The notes: generated by a model from the sequence alone, not told the origin. A stretch of 11,078 nucleotides of DNA from Prevotella sp. UBA5379 (GCA_002409785.1 DHOX01000084.1:3734-14811); one strand, 5' to 3'. Shown: positions 1-7,054, numbered from the stretch's first letter. Made by a program: numbers and translations.

Positions 1-250
1 CAGGATTCCTAATCCAAGGCCACTCCTTTTCCACAATTTCTTGTCGCAAAGATCATATACCATTCATTAAACTAATTTATTTTTACAGAGAAACAACAGA
101 AATCAGAGTAATTATAGTTATCTTTGTCGGCAAAAGCAGCTATGTCACTCTGGATGCCAGAGATCATCAACAGAGAGGCAACTGAAACGATCATCTGCGA
201 AGACCAGTTGCGCAGACAGCCACAACAGATATAAATAGTATAATAAAAAA
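1..250. other. Upstream region without a confident gene; leader of the response regulator
   Basis: No gene is confidently called here. On the minus strand a frame starts at an ATG at 63-61 and stays open for 21 codons to the window edge (begins MVYDLCDKKLWKR). It could be the first codons of a divergent gene, but it is too short to judge. On the plus strand 142-234 is a 30-codon frame (begins MSLWMPEIINRE, ends TAA) inside the presumed leader of the regulator gene, with no convincing ribosome binding site. Two perfect 6-bp stems lie in the same leader: CTCTGG/CCAGAG at 148-162 with a 3-nt loop, and TCTGCG/CGCAGA at 194-216 with an 11-nt loop. They could shape the leader mRNA; no known riboswitch class was recognised. 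The last 20 bases before the start codon are A/T-rich, as is usual for Bacteroidota translation starts. Confidence 0.4.
119..126 (+). promoter_or_regulatory. Possible Bacteroidota -7 promoter box for the response regulator gene
   Basis: TATCTTTG at 119-126 matches the Bacteroides housekeeping -7 consensus TAnnTTTG. No clear TTTG-type -33 element lies at the expected distance upstream, so the match is only half of a promoter. If used, transcription would start a few bases downstream (about 132) and give a leader of roughly 120 nt containing two small hairpins before the ATG at 251. An 8-base match with four fixed positions is common by chance in AT-rich DNA. Confidence 0.3.
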
Positions 251-1591
251 ATGAGCAAACTGCTGATCATAGATGATGAGCCGATCATACGCAAGCTATT
301 GGCAAAGATGATGGAACTTGAAGGCTATGAAGTATTTCAAGCCGAGGATTTCCATACCGGCATGTCACAACTGAAGAAGAATCATCCGCAAGTTGTACTT
401 TGCGATGTATTCCTTCCTGACGGTAATGGCGTGGAGCTGCTTCCGAAGATGAAAGAATGTGCTCCCGACAGCGAGATTGTCATGCTCACGGCACATGGAA
501 ACATAGAGGACGGAGTAAAAGCCATCAAGAACGGCGCCTTCGACTATATCACCAAGGGAGATGATAATAACAAGATCATACCGATCATCAGCAGAGCCAT
601 GGACAAGGCTGGGGACCATCAAACTCTGAAAAAGAAAACTACTAATTACACTTTTGATTCTATCATCGGCAGTTCACCAGGTATCCAGTCTTCCATTCAA
701 CTGGCCAGGAAAGTAGCAGTTACGGATGTCTCGGTACTTCTGACCGGGGAGACCGGCACAGGAAAAGAGGTCTTTGCACAGGCGATCCACAGTGGCAGCA
801 ACCGCCGGGCATACCCCTTTGTAGCCCTCAACTGTTCCGCTTTCAGCAGGGATCTGCTGGAAAGTGAATTATTCGGATACAAAGCCGGGGCCTTCACAGG
901 AGCGATGAAGGAAAAGAAGGGACTTTTTGAAATAGCCAACCACGGGACACTCTTCCTTGACGAAATCGGCGAGATGTCCTACGACCTGCAGGCCAAGCTC
1001 CTGAGAGTACTCGAAACGGGTGAATATTTCATGATCGGTGGTACCACCCCTACAGAGGTGGATGTCAGGATCATATCCGCCACCAATGAGGATTTACCTA
1101 AAGAAATAGCCAAGGGCAATTTCCGGGAAGATTTATTTTATCGCCTGTCTGTATTCCAGATTCACCTGCCCCCCTTGCGGGAGAGGCAGGAAGACATTAT
1201 CCCGCTGGCAAAACTGTTCCTTGCCCGCTACTCCAAAAAATTGAACAAGAAAATAGAGGGTATCAGTCCGTCCTTTATCCATGCCCTAAGAAAAGCTGAA
1301 TGGAGAGGAAATGTACGAGAGTTGAAAAACGTCATTGAGCGTTCCTGTATCGTCTGTGACGGCAAACTGACTTCGGAAGACCTGCCGATGGAGCTACAGG
1401 TCTATCAGGATAGTGACGGCTCTCATGCTGACACGATGGATCTAGCTGCCGTTGAACGCCGGCATATTGCCAGAGTCCTTGCGTATGCCAAAGGGAATAA
1501 GACCAAGGCGGCACGATTGCTGAAAATTGGGCTTACGACTCTATACCGCAAGATAGAAGAATATCATATTGACAATTCTTTTTCAAATTAG
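251..1591 (+). CDS. NtrC-family sigma-54-dependent response regulator, probable regulator of the kdp operon
   Basis: Cytoplasmic two-component response regulator that should activate sigma-54 RNA polymerase by ATP hydrolysis once phosphorylated. The 446 residues contain a receiver domain (about 1-120) with acidic D8/D9, phospho-acceptor D52, T80 and K102. The AAA+ domain (about 138-370) has Walker A GETGTGKE at 166-173, the sigma-54-contacting GAFTGA at 213-218, Walker B LFLDE at 234-238, arginines R292 and R298, and WRGNVREL at 351-358. A Fis-type helix-turn-helix lies at about 400-440 (KTKAARLLKIGLTTLYRKI). All key residues are intact. The start at 251 follows an A-rich stretch and puts the first beta strand (KLLIIDDE) in its usual place. 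The classical Kdp regulator KdpE is an OmpR-type winged-helix protein, so this is a different class. Its role in kdp control is inferred from the adjacent sigma-54 promoter and the kinase gene in the operon. Confidence 0.93.
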   Translation: MSKLLIIDDEPIIRKLLAKMMELEGYEVFQAEDFHTGMSQLKKNHPQVVLCDVFLPDGNGVELLPKMKECAPDSEIVMLTAHGNIEDGVKAIKNGAFDYITKGDDNNKIIPIISRAMDKAGDHQTLKKKTTNYTFDSIIGSSPGIQSSIQLARKVAVTDVSVLLTGETGTGKEVFAQAIHSGSNRRAYPFVALNCSAFSRDLLESELFGYKAGAFTGAMKEKKGLFEIANHGTLFLDEIGEMSYDLQAKLLRVLETGEYFMIGGTTPTEVDVRIISATNEDLPKEIAKGNFREDLFYRLSVFQIHLPPLRERQEDIIPLAKLFLARYSKKLNKKIEGISPSFIHALRKAEWRGNVRELKNVIERSCIVCDGKLTSEDLPMELQVYQDSDGSHADTMDLAAVERRHIARVLAYAKGNKTKAARLLKIGLTTLYRKIEEYHIDNSFSN

Positions 1592-1597
1592 CATGGC

Positions 1598-1628
1598 AAC
1601 CCTTCCATTCTGGAAGGGTTTTTGTTTT
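1598..1628 (+). terminator. Rho-independent terminator after the response regulator gene
   Basis: A perfect 10-bp stem, AACCCTTCCA / TGGAAGGGTT, with a 3-nt TTC loop (1598-1620) begins seven bases after the stop codon and runs into TTTTTGTTTT (1619-1628). This is a textbook intrinsic terminator. It separates the regulator gene transcriptionally from the kdp operon, which then needs its own promoter. Confidence 0.88.
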
Positions 1629-1669
1629 CCCCTGATTTCCTTCTTTATTTTTAACTGATTGATACTATT

Positions 1670-1680
1670 GCTGTTACAGC
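1670..1680. promoter_or_regulatory. Palindrome upstream of the kdp sigma-54 promoter, candidate activator or operator site
   Basis: GCTGTTACAGC is a perfect palindrome (5-bp arms around a central T) centred near -46 relative to the predicted sigma-54 start at about 1721. It lies in the short interval between the regulator's terminator and the -24 box, where regulatory protein sites are expected. Enhancer-binding proteins usually bind further upstream (-80 to -150), so it may instead be a site for another factor, or chance. A related half-site (TATTGGCTGTCA, 9672-9683) sits at a similar distance before the second sigma-54 promoter. Confidence 0.35.
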
Positions 1681-1683
1681 GAT

Positions 1684-1720
1684 CAGGTGCCACTTGGCAC
1701 GGTCGTTGTAACCTCACCTG
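1684..1720. promoter_or_regulatory. Inverted repeat bracketing the kdp sigma-54 promoter, possible operator
   Basis: CAGGTG (1684-1689) and CACCTG (1715-1720) form a perfect 6-bp inverted repeat whose arms lie 31 bp apart, about three helical turns, immediately outside the -24/-12 elements. A second inverted repeat, GTGCC-ACTT-GGCAC (1687-1700), overlaps the left arm and the -24 box. A dimeric protein bound here would cover the promoter, so this is a candidate repressor operator. It is an inference from symmetry only. Confidence 0.3.
1694..1710 (+). promoter_or_regulatory. Sigma-54 (-24/-12) promoter of the kdp operon
   Basis: TTGGCACGGTCGTTGTA matches the sigma-54 consensus YTGGCACGrNNNTTGCW at every specified position except one (T instead of C in the -12 element). 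The GG of the -24 box (1696-1697) and the -12 dinucleotide (1708-1709) have the obligatory spacing. The predicted start is about 1721, which gives a 30-nt leader before the first small gene at 1751. The site lies in the only substantial gap before the operon, directly downstream of a terminator and of a gene for a GAFTGA-containing sigma-54 activator, so position and context both support it. The GC-to-GT change may weaken the basal promoter. Confidence 0.82.
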
Positions 1721-1750
1721 TAGATATTAATCAATTAAAGACAAAAAAAT

Positions 1751-1849
1751 ATGTTTCATTTTACAATCGGGTTTACAGTTTGCATCTTGAGTGGTCTCTT
1801 ATGCTTTCTGTTGTTTTACAAGTTGATTGAGTGGTTTGATAAAATGTAA
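1751..1849 (+). CDS. 32-aa single-pass membrane peptide, first gene of the kdp operon
   Basis: A short frame begins with ATG after an A-rich leader (ACAAAAAAAT) and about 30 nt from the predicted sigma-54 start. The product is 32 residues: a short N-terminus (MFHFTIGF), a hydrophobic stretch over about residues 5-23, and a charged amphipathic tail (KLIEWFDKM). It is most simply a single transmembrane helix. It does not have the RPE-x-F ending of KdpF, which is encoded separately 16 nt downstream, so the operon carries two tiny membrane peptides. By analogy with KdpF it may sit at the KdpABC complex or modulate it; that is inference. I do not recognise a named family. Its placement as the first cistron, with a typical Bacteroidota start context, argues that it is expressed. 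Confidence 0.65.
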   Translation: MFHFTIGFTVCILSGLLCFLLFYKLIEWFDKM

Positions 1850-1850
1850 A

Positions 1851-1858
1851 AAGGAGGG
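1851..1858 (+). promoter_or_regulatory. Strong Shine-Dalgarno sequence before kdpF
   Basis: AAGGAGGG lies directly after the stop codon of the 32-aa peptide gene and ends 7 nt before the kdpF ATG (1866), which is ideal spacing for a Shine-Dalgarno sequence. It supports the choice of the kdpF start. It is unusual here: every other gene start in the window is preceded by an A/T-rich stretch without such a motif, as is normal in Bacteroidota. Confidence 0.6.
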
Positions 1859-1865
1859 AAAGAGT

Positions 1866-1946
1866 ATGTACACATTCTTATTTATTGTAGGCTGTATCAT
1901 GTTCATCTATATGATGTACGTGATTATCCGGCCTGAAAAATTTTAA
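1866..1946 (+). CDS. kdpF: KdpF, small stabilising subunit of the K+-transporting ATPase
   Basis: A 26-residue hydrophobic peptide (MYTFLFIVGCIMFIYMMYVI, then IRPEKF) ending in the RPE-x-F signature of KdpF subunits. In E. coli the similarly small KdpF is a single transmembrane helix that stabilises the KdpABC complex in the inner membrane. The length is normal for the family. The gene stops 9 nt before the kdpA start, the usual kdpF-kdpA order. It has an exceptionally good ribosome binding site for this phylum. It is below the size cutoff of many gene callers and could easily be left out of annotations. Confidence 0.88.
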   Translation: MYTFLFIVGCIMFIYMMYVIIRPEKF

Positions 1947-1955
1947 TTTGCACAG

Positions 1956-3665
1956 ATGATGAACAGCGAAATTTACGGTATTATCTTACAGATCGTACTG
2001 ATGCTGGCGATCAGTTTTCCATTAGGGAAATACATTGCCAAGGTTTACAAAGGTCACAAGACCCTGCTGGATTTCATGAAACCAGTAGAGCGAGTGATGT
2101 TCAAGTTATCCGGGATCAATCCTGATGAGGAGATGAACTGGAAGCAGTTTCTCAGAGCCCTTCTCACGGTCAACCTGTTCTGGTTCCTATGGGGTATGTT
2201 GCTATTAGTGTCACAAGGTTTTCTGCCGCTCAATCCCGATGGGAATCTGGGGCAGAATGTCCATCAGGCATTCAATACCTGCATCAGTTTTATGGTAAAC
2301 TGCAACCTCCAGCACTACAGCGGTGAAACCGGAATGACCTATTTCACCCAACTATTTGTAGTCATGCTGTTCCAGTTTGTCACCGCAGCTACAGGTATGG
2401 CAGCCATGGCAGGAATTATGAAAGCCCTGGCCGCAAAGACCACCAAGACGATCGGCAACTTCTGGAAATATCTCGTGCTCAGTTGCACCCGCATCCTGCT
2501 GCCCCTATCGCTTATAGTAGGGTTCATAGTGATTCTGGAGGGAACCCCTATGACCTTCAAGGGCAAGGAAGATATTACAACCATGGAAGGCAGGACACAG
2601 CAAATATCACAGGGTCCTGTCGCAGCCATCGTCCCCATTAAGCAACTGGGGACGAACGGAGGAGGCTATTTTGGCTCCAACTCATCCCACCCTTTGGAGA
2701 ACCCCACCTATCTCAGCAACATTGTAGAATGTACTTCTATCCTCATCATACCGATGGCCCTGGTATTTGCATTCGGTTTCTATATCAAGAAGAGGAAGTT
2801 AGGATACAGCATCTTCGGTGTCATGTTCGTGGCCTTACTCATCGGAATAGGTGTCAATGTCCGTCAGGAGACTGGCGGGAACCCACGTATCAGTGCATTA
2901 GGTATCGCCCAGGACAACGGTTCAATGGAAGGCAAGGAAGTGAGGTTCGGCTCGGCAGCCACAGCCCTATGGAGTGTAGTCACTACGGCAACATCCAACG
3001 GTTCGGTAAACGGCATGCATGATTCCATGATGCCCCTCTCCGGGATGGTAGAAATGCTGAATATGCAGATCAACACCTGGTTTGGAGGCGTAGGCGTAGG
3101 CTGGATGAACTACTTCACCTTTATGATCATTACCGTATTCATCAGTGGGCTGATGGTCGGTCGAACGCCAGAATTTCTATGTAAGAAAGTTGAAGCGAAG
3201 GAGATGAAGATAGCCTCTCTGGTAGCCCTGCTCCATCCCTTTCTGATTCTGACAGGCACAGCACTCGCTGCCTACCTGTTCGTCCATGCCCCACAGTTTG
3301 TCGCCGGTGAAGGTGGCTGGCTGAACAATCCCGGCTACCATGGACTGAGCGAGATGCTATATGAATTCACATCATCAGCGGCCAACAACGGTTCCGGATT
3401 CGAAGGTCTGGGCGACAACACCTGGTTCTGGGACATCGCTTGTGGGTTCGTACTGATCTTAGGGAGGTTCATCCCGATCATCGGGCAAGTGGCCATAGCG
3501 GGATCACTCGCAGGCAAGAAATATATCCCTGAAAGCAACGGCACATTACGCATGGACACCGTTACGTTTGGTATCATGACCTTTGCAGTCATCATCATCA
3601 TTGCTGCCTTGTCCTTCTTCCCGGTACAGGCATTAAGTACAATAGCAGAACATTTAACTTTATAA
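1956..3665 (+). CDS. kdpA: KdpA, K+-translocating subunit of the Kdp ATPase
   Basis: Channel-like inner-membrane subunit that selects and binds K+ in the KdpFABC pump. It has 569 residues, close to the usual length. The four selectivity-filter regions of this K+-channel-related protein are all recognisable: NTCISFMVNCNLQHYSGE (107-124), LGTNGGGYFGSNSSHP (231-246), TTATSNGSVNGMHDS (343-357) and FTSSAANNGSGFEGL (471-485). VGRTPEF (401-407) is also typical of KdpA. Many hydrophobic helices fit the family's ten transmembrane segments. Two adjacent ATG codons (1956 and 1959) are both possible starts; the difference is one residue. The stop codon is 4 nt before kdpB, so the genes are probably translationally linked. 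There is no sign of truncation or frameshift. Confidence 0.97.
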   Translation: MMNSEIYGIILQIVLMLAISFPLGKYIAKVYKGHKTLLDFMKPVERVMFKLSGINPDEEMNWKQFLRALLTVNLFWFLWGMLLLVSQGFLPLNPDGNLGQNVHQAFNTCISFMVNCNLQHYSGETGMTYFTQLFVVMLFQFVTAATGMAAMAGIMKALAAKTTKTIGNFWKYLVLSCTRILLPLSLIVGFIVILEGTPMTFKGKEDITTMEGRTQQISQGPVAAIVPIKQLGTNGGGYFGSNSSHPLENPTYLSNIVECTSILIIPMALVFAFGFYIKKRKLGYSIFGVMFVALLIGIGVNVRQETGGNPRISALGIAQDNGSMEGKEVRFGSAATALWSVVTTATSNGSVNGMHDSMMPLSGMVEMLNMQINTWFGGVGVGWMNYFTFMIITVFISGLMVGRTPEFLCKKVEAKEMKIASLVALLHPFLILTGTALAAYLFVHAPQFVAGEGGWLNNPGYHGLSEMLYEFTSSAANNGSGFEGLGDNTWFWDIACGFVLILGRFIPIIGQVAIAGSLAGKKYIPESNGTLRMDTVTFGIMTFAVIIIIAALSFFPVQALSTIAEHLTL

Positions 3666-3669
3666 AGTT

Positions 3670-5703
3670 ATGAATAGTAATAGAAAACAGTCGTTGTTCC
3701 GAAAAGAACAAGTCAAGGAAAGTATAAAACAGTCGTTTGTCAAACTTAATCCACGGCTGTTGATCAAGAACCCTATCATGTTTACCGTCGAGGTATGCAC
3801 ATTCATCATGTTTTTCGTCATGCTCTATTCCATTACGAACAGCAGCCAGGGTTCATTTGCCTACAACGCAGTAGTATTCGTCGTGCTCTTCATTACGCTG
3901 CTGTTTGCCAACTTTGCCGAAGCAATCGCCGAGGCAAGAGGAAAGGCACAGACAGACAGCCTCAGAAAGACTCGTGAGGAGACACCTGCCAAACTGCTTG
4001 TAGACGGCAACATTAAAATGGTGAGCAGTTCCCAACTGAAAAAGGGCGATACCTTCTTCTGCGAATCCGGCGATGTGATCCCGGCAGACGGCGAGATAAT
4101 TGAAGGTCTGGCCTCCATTGACGAAAGTGCCATCACGGGAGAATCGGCACCCGTCATCCGCGAGGCAGGCGGTGACAAGAGTTCGGTAACCGGCGGTACG
4201 AAAGTCCTGTCAGACCAGATCTCCGTAAAGGTCACCACCCAGCCCGGAGAGAGTTTTCTGGATAAAATGATAGCCCTGGTAGAAGGTGCCTCACGCAAGA
4301 AAACTCCTAATGAGATAGCCCTGACGATATTGCTGGCTATGTTCACCTTGGTTTTCATCATCGTATGCATCACCTTAAAGCCATTTGCCGACTACTCAGG
4401 CACGGTCATCACCATCGCCGCATTCCTCTCCCTGTTCGTATGCCTGATCCCCACGACCATCGGCGGCCTGCTCTCTGCCATTGGCATCGCCGGCATGGAC
4501 AGGGCATTGGGAGCTAACGTGATCACGAAATCCGGCAAAGCAGTAGAGACGGCCGGAGACGTAGACACGCTGCTGCTTGACAAGACCGGAACCATAACCA
4601 TCGGCAACCGCAAGGCCACTGCCTTCTATCCCGCTGACGGCATCAACAAGGAAGATTTTATCAGAACCTGTATGCTTTCATCTGTGGCTGATGACACTCC
4701 TGAAGGAAAGTCCATCATAGAGTTGGGCAGGACCACGGGACAACGCATGCATAATCTGAATACGACAGGAGCCAGGATGATCAAATTCTCTGCAGAGACC
4801 AAATGCTCAGGTATTGACCTGAGAGACGGGACGGAAATACGAAAGGGCGCCTTTGACGCAATCCGGACAATTGTGGTCCATGCCGGCAATCCCTTCCCGG
4901 AAAAGACCGGACAGATCATCAAAGTCATCACCAGCAACGGCGGGACACCACTCGTCGTAAGCATCAACAAGAAAGTGATGGGCGTCATCGAACTTCAGGA
5001 CATCATCAAACCCGGCATCAATGAGCGGTTCCAGCGCCTCCGCAAAATGGGTGTGAAGACGGTTATGGTGACGGGTGACAATCCCCTGACGGCAAAATAT
5101 ATCGCACAGAAAGCAGGCGTGGACGACTTCATCGCCGAGGCCAAGCCGGAAGACAAGATGGAATACATTAGGAAAGAGCAATCTTCCGGGAAAATGGTTG
5201 CCATGATGGGTGACGGCACGAATGATGCACCGGCCCTGGCTCAAGCAGACGTGGGCGTGGCGATGAACAGCGGCACGCAGGCTGCCAAGGAGGCCGGGAA
5301 CATGGTAGACCTGGATAATGATCCTACCAAACTGATAGAGATTGTCGAGATCGGCAAGCAACTGTTGATGACACGCGGGACACTGACCACCTTCTCTATA
5401 GCCAATGATGTGGCCAAATACTTCGCCATCGTCCCCGCCCTCTTCATGTTGTCTATCCCGGAATTGTCAGCTCTCAACATCATGGGACTGCACAGTCCTG
5501 AGAGTGCTATCCTCTCTGCGGTGATATTCAATGCCATCATCATACCCATACTGATACCACTGGCCCTGAAGGGGGTAAAATACAGGCCAATAGGTGCATC
5601 TGCCCTGTTGCGCCGCAATCTGCTTATCTATGGTCTTGGCGGTATCGCCGCCCCATTCGTGGGAATCAAGATCATCGACCTGTTCGTAGGACTATTCTTT
5701 TAA
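3670..5703 (+). CDS. kdpB: KdpB, ATP-hydrolysing P-type ATPase subunit of the Kdp pump
   Basis: Catalytic inner-membrane subunit of KdpFABC, a P-type ATPase that couples ATP hydrolysis to K+ uptake. The 677 residues show the full set of motifs: actuator loop TGES at 156-159, membrane motif LIPTTIGGL (259-267), phosphorylation site DKTGT with catalytic D304 (304-308), nucleotide-binding FSAET (373-377) and KGA (392-394), VTGDN (467-471), and hinge GDGTNDAPALAQADVG (514-529). TFSIANDVAKYFAI (573-586) in the C-terminal membrane part is also characteristic. The length matches the family (about 680). S159 in TGES corresponds to the serine whose phosphorylation inhibits the E. coli pump (Ser162), so that control point is conserved. 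The start is 4 nt after kdpA. No defects are visible. Confidence 0.98.
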   Translation: MNSNRKQSLFRKEQVKESIKQSFVKLNPRLLIKNPIMFTVEVCTFIMFFVMLYSITNSSQGSFAYNAVVFVVLFITLLFANFAEAIAEARGKAQTDSLRKTREETPAKLLVDGNIKMVSSSQLKKGDTFFCESGDVIPADGEIIEGLASIDESAITGESAPVIREAGGDKSSVTGGTKVLSDQISVKVTTQPGESFLDKMIALVEGASRKKTPNEIALTILLAMFTLVFIIVCITLKPFADYSGTVITIAAFLSLFVCLIPTTIGGLLSAIGIAGMDRALGANVITKSGKAVETAGDVDTLLLDKTGTITIGNRKATAFYPADGINKEDFIRTCMLSSVADDTPEGKSIIELGRTTGQRMHNLNTTGARMIKFSAETKCSGIDLRDGTEIRKGAFDAIRTIVVHAGNPFPEKTGQIIKVITSNGGTPLVVSINKKVMGVIELQDIIKPGINERFQRLRKMGVKTVMVTGDNPLTAKYIAQKAGVDDFIAEAKPEDKMEYIRKEQSSGKMVAMMGDGTNDAPALAQADVGVAMNSGTQAAKEAGNMVDLDNDPTKLIEIVEIGKQLLMTRGTLTTFSIANDVAKYFAIVPALFMLSIPELSALNIMGLHSPESAILSAVIFNAIIIPILIPLALKGVKYRPIGASALLRRNLLIYGLGGIAAPFVGIKIIDLFVGLFF

Positions 5704-5719
5704 ATATAAGTACACCATT

Positions 5720-6301
5720 ATGAATAACTTTATGAAATCAATAAGGATTACTATCGTATTCTGCGCATTCTTCTGCGTATTTTATGTGTTGTTATTGTGG
5801 CTGTTCGCAAAGGCAGCCGGTCCAGGCCATGGGGACGCCAAGCTGCTGACCCTCAACGGCAAGGTAGTCGGCGCAGCAAACGTAGGCCAGTTGTTTACCA
5901 GTGACCGGTATTTCTGGGGACGCCCATCAAATGCCGGTGCCAAAGGATACGATGCCACCCGTTCAGGCGGGAGCAACAAGAGTGTGACAAACCAGCAATA
6001 TCTTGCCGGAGTAAATAACCGCATCACCTTCTTCATGAAACACCATCCATACCTTCGGCGCAAGGACGTCCCTGCCGAGATGGTCACGGCAAGCGGCTCC
6101 GGACTTGATCCGGACATCACGATCCAGTCTGCCTATGTGCAAATCAGGCGTGTGGCTGAAGCCCGCCACCTGAAACAGGCAAAAGTGAAGGCTATTGTAG
6201 ACAGTGTCATAGAAAGACCCTTGCTCGGACTTTTCGGACCGGCAAAGATAAATGTCCTCAAACTGAATATCGCATTGGATAAGGACACAAGATCCAGATA
6301 A
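5720..6301 (+). CDS. kdpC: KdpC, accessory subunit of the K+-transporting ATPase
   Basis: Single-pass membrane subunit of KdpFABC that assists K+ uptake by the KdpA-KdpB pair. It has 193 residues, the usual size (E. coli about 190). One N-terminal transmembrane helix (about residues 7-31) is followed by a soluble domain with the family signatures FTSDRYFWGRPS (59-70) and the SGSGLDPDIT block just after the midpoint (about 125-134), then an R-x-A-E-A-R segment and PLLGLFGPAKINVLKLNIAL near the C-terminus. The ATG at 5720 is preferred; an in-frame ATG at 5732 would still leave the helix nearly whole. It lies 16 nt after kdpB and 12 nt before the next gene, in the standard kdpFABC order. Confidence 0.96.
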   Translation: MNNFMKSIRITIVFCAFFCVFYVLLLWLFAKAAGPGHGDAKLLTLNGKVVGAANVGQLFTSDRYFWGRPSNAGAKGYDATRSGGSNKSVTNQQYLAGVNNRITFFMKHHPYLRRKDVPAEMVTASGSGLDPDITIQSAYVQIRRVAEARHLKQAKVKAIVDSVIERPLLGLFGPAKINVLKLNIALDKDTRSR

Positions 6302-6313
6302 CAGAAAAAGAAA

Positions 6314-7036
6314 ATGAATAGAACATCTATGAGATTATGGCTCTTTCTGATGATGATAATTATAGGAGGAATGAAGGGAAAAGCGCAGGAGAAATTAGAC
6401 ACTAAGGTCTCTTGTGATTTCGTGAACCAGTATATATTCCGCGGACAGCACTGTGGAGACGTCAGCATCCAGCCAACTTTAGGCATAATCTTCAAGGGAC
6501 TGTCACTGACGGCATGGGGTAATGTGGGGCTTTCCAATACCAATGATACAAAAGAATTTGATGTTACCACAGCCTATTCGTTAAATCGATTCAATATCGG
6601 CATTATCGATTACTGGTATGACAAAGGACCTGATGCCGACAGCAGATATTTCAGATACAATGCCCATTCCACAAACCATTTGTTTGAAGCAAATATCGGT
6701 TACCATTTTAATCCAATATCTTTCCAATGGTATACGAATTTTGCAGGTAATGATGGCCTTAAAAGCAATGGAAAAAGGGCTTATTCTTCCTATGCCGAAC
6801 TGTCCTGTCCTTTTCACCTGTTGCAATGTGACTGGACAGCCACAGCCGGATTCGTCCCTTTCCAGACCACCTTCTACTCTAAGGTGAATCGGTTCGCGGT
6901 AACGAACCTCTCTCTCCAGACTGTCAAGGTCATTAAGATGACAAAAGACTTCTCTGTACCTGTCTTTGCTGGAATAACAGCTAATCCAAGTAACGGAAAA
7001 GCCTATTTAATATTCGGAGTAACTATCCATCCTTAA
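6314..7036 (+). CDS. Secreted beta-barrel-like outer-membrane protein encoded in the kdp operon (Gcw_chp-like)
   Basis: A 240-residue exported protein. The N-terminus has a signal peptide: basic residues, a hydrophobic core LWLFLMMIIIGG, then a likely signal peptidase I site at KGKAQ (residues 21-25). The mature part alternates polar and hydrophobic residues in short aromatic-rich stretches, for example SLTAWGNVGLSN, RFNIGIIDYWYDKG and ISFQWYTNFAGNDG, and ends in AYLIFGVTI. This is the pattern of a small outer-membrane beta barrel. The early motif VNQYIFRGQ resembles the start of the TIGR02001/Gcw_chp family of uncharacterised outer-membrane proteins; that assignment is from memory of the motif. 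It sits between kdpC and kdpD with 12- and 18-nt gaps, so it is co-transcribed with the pump. A role in K+ passage across, or sensing at, the outer membrane is inference. Its base composition looks more AT-rich than the pump genes. Confidence 0.78.
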   Translation: MNRTSMRLWLFLMMIIIGGMKGKAQEKLDTKVSCDFVNQYIFRGQHCGDVSIQPTLGIIFKGLSLTAWGNVGLSNTNDTKEFDVTTAYSLNRFNIGIIDYWYDKGPDADSRYFRYNAHSTNHLFEANIGYHFNPISFQWYTNFAGNDGLKSNGKRAYSSYAELSCPFHLLQCDWTATAGFVPFQTTFYSKVNRFAVTNLSLQTVKVIKMTKDFSVPVFAGITANPSNGKAYLIFGVTIHP

Positions 7037-7054
7037 TTTAAGAAACCGTAAGAC

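Noticed and set aside
1..63. 21-codon minus-strand frame from an ATG at 63 to the window edge.
   Set aside because: It is possibly the start of a divergent gene, but too short to call; there is no clear promoter or family signature. It is mentioned only in the upstream-region entry.
1..250. K+- or nucleotide-sensing riboswitch in the leader of the regulator gene.
   Set aside because: Only two short hairpins are present. No conserved core of a known K+-related or cyclic di-AMP riboswitch was recognised.
3861..4373. Long minus-strand open frame (170 codons) opposite kdpB, and similar frames opposite the other operon genes.
   Set aside because: They are antisense shadows of strongly conserved genes. 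Their translations have no recognisable motifs and are explained by codon bias on the coding strand.
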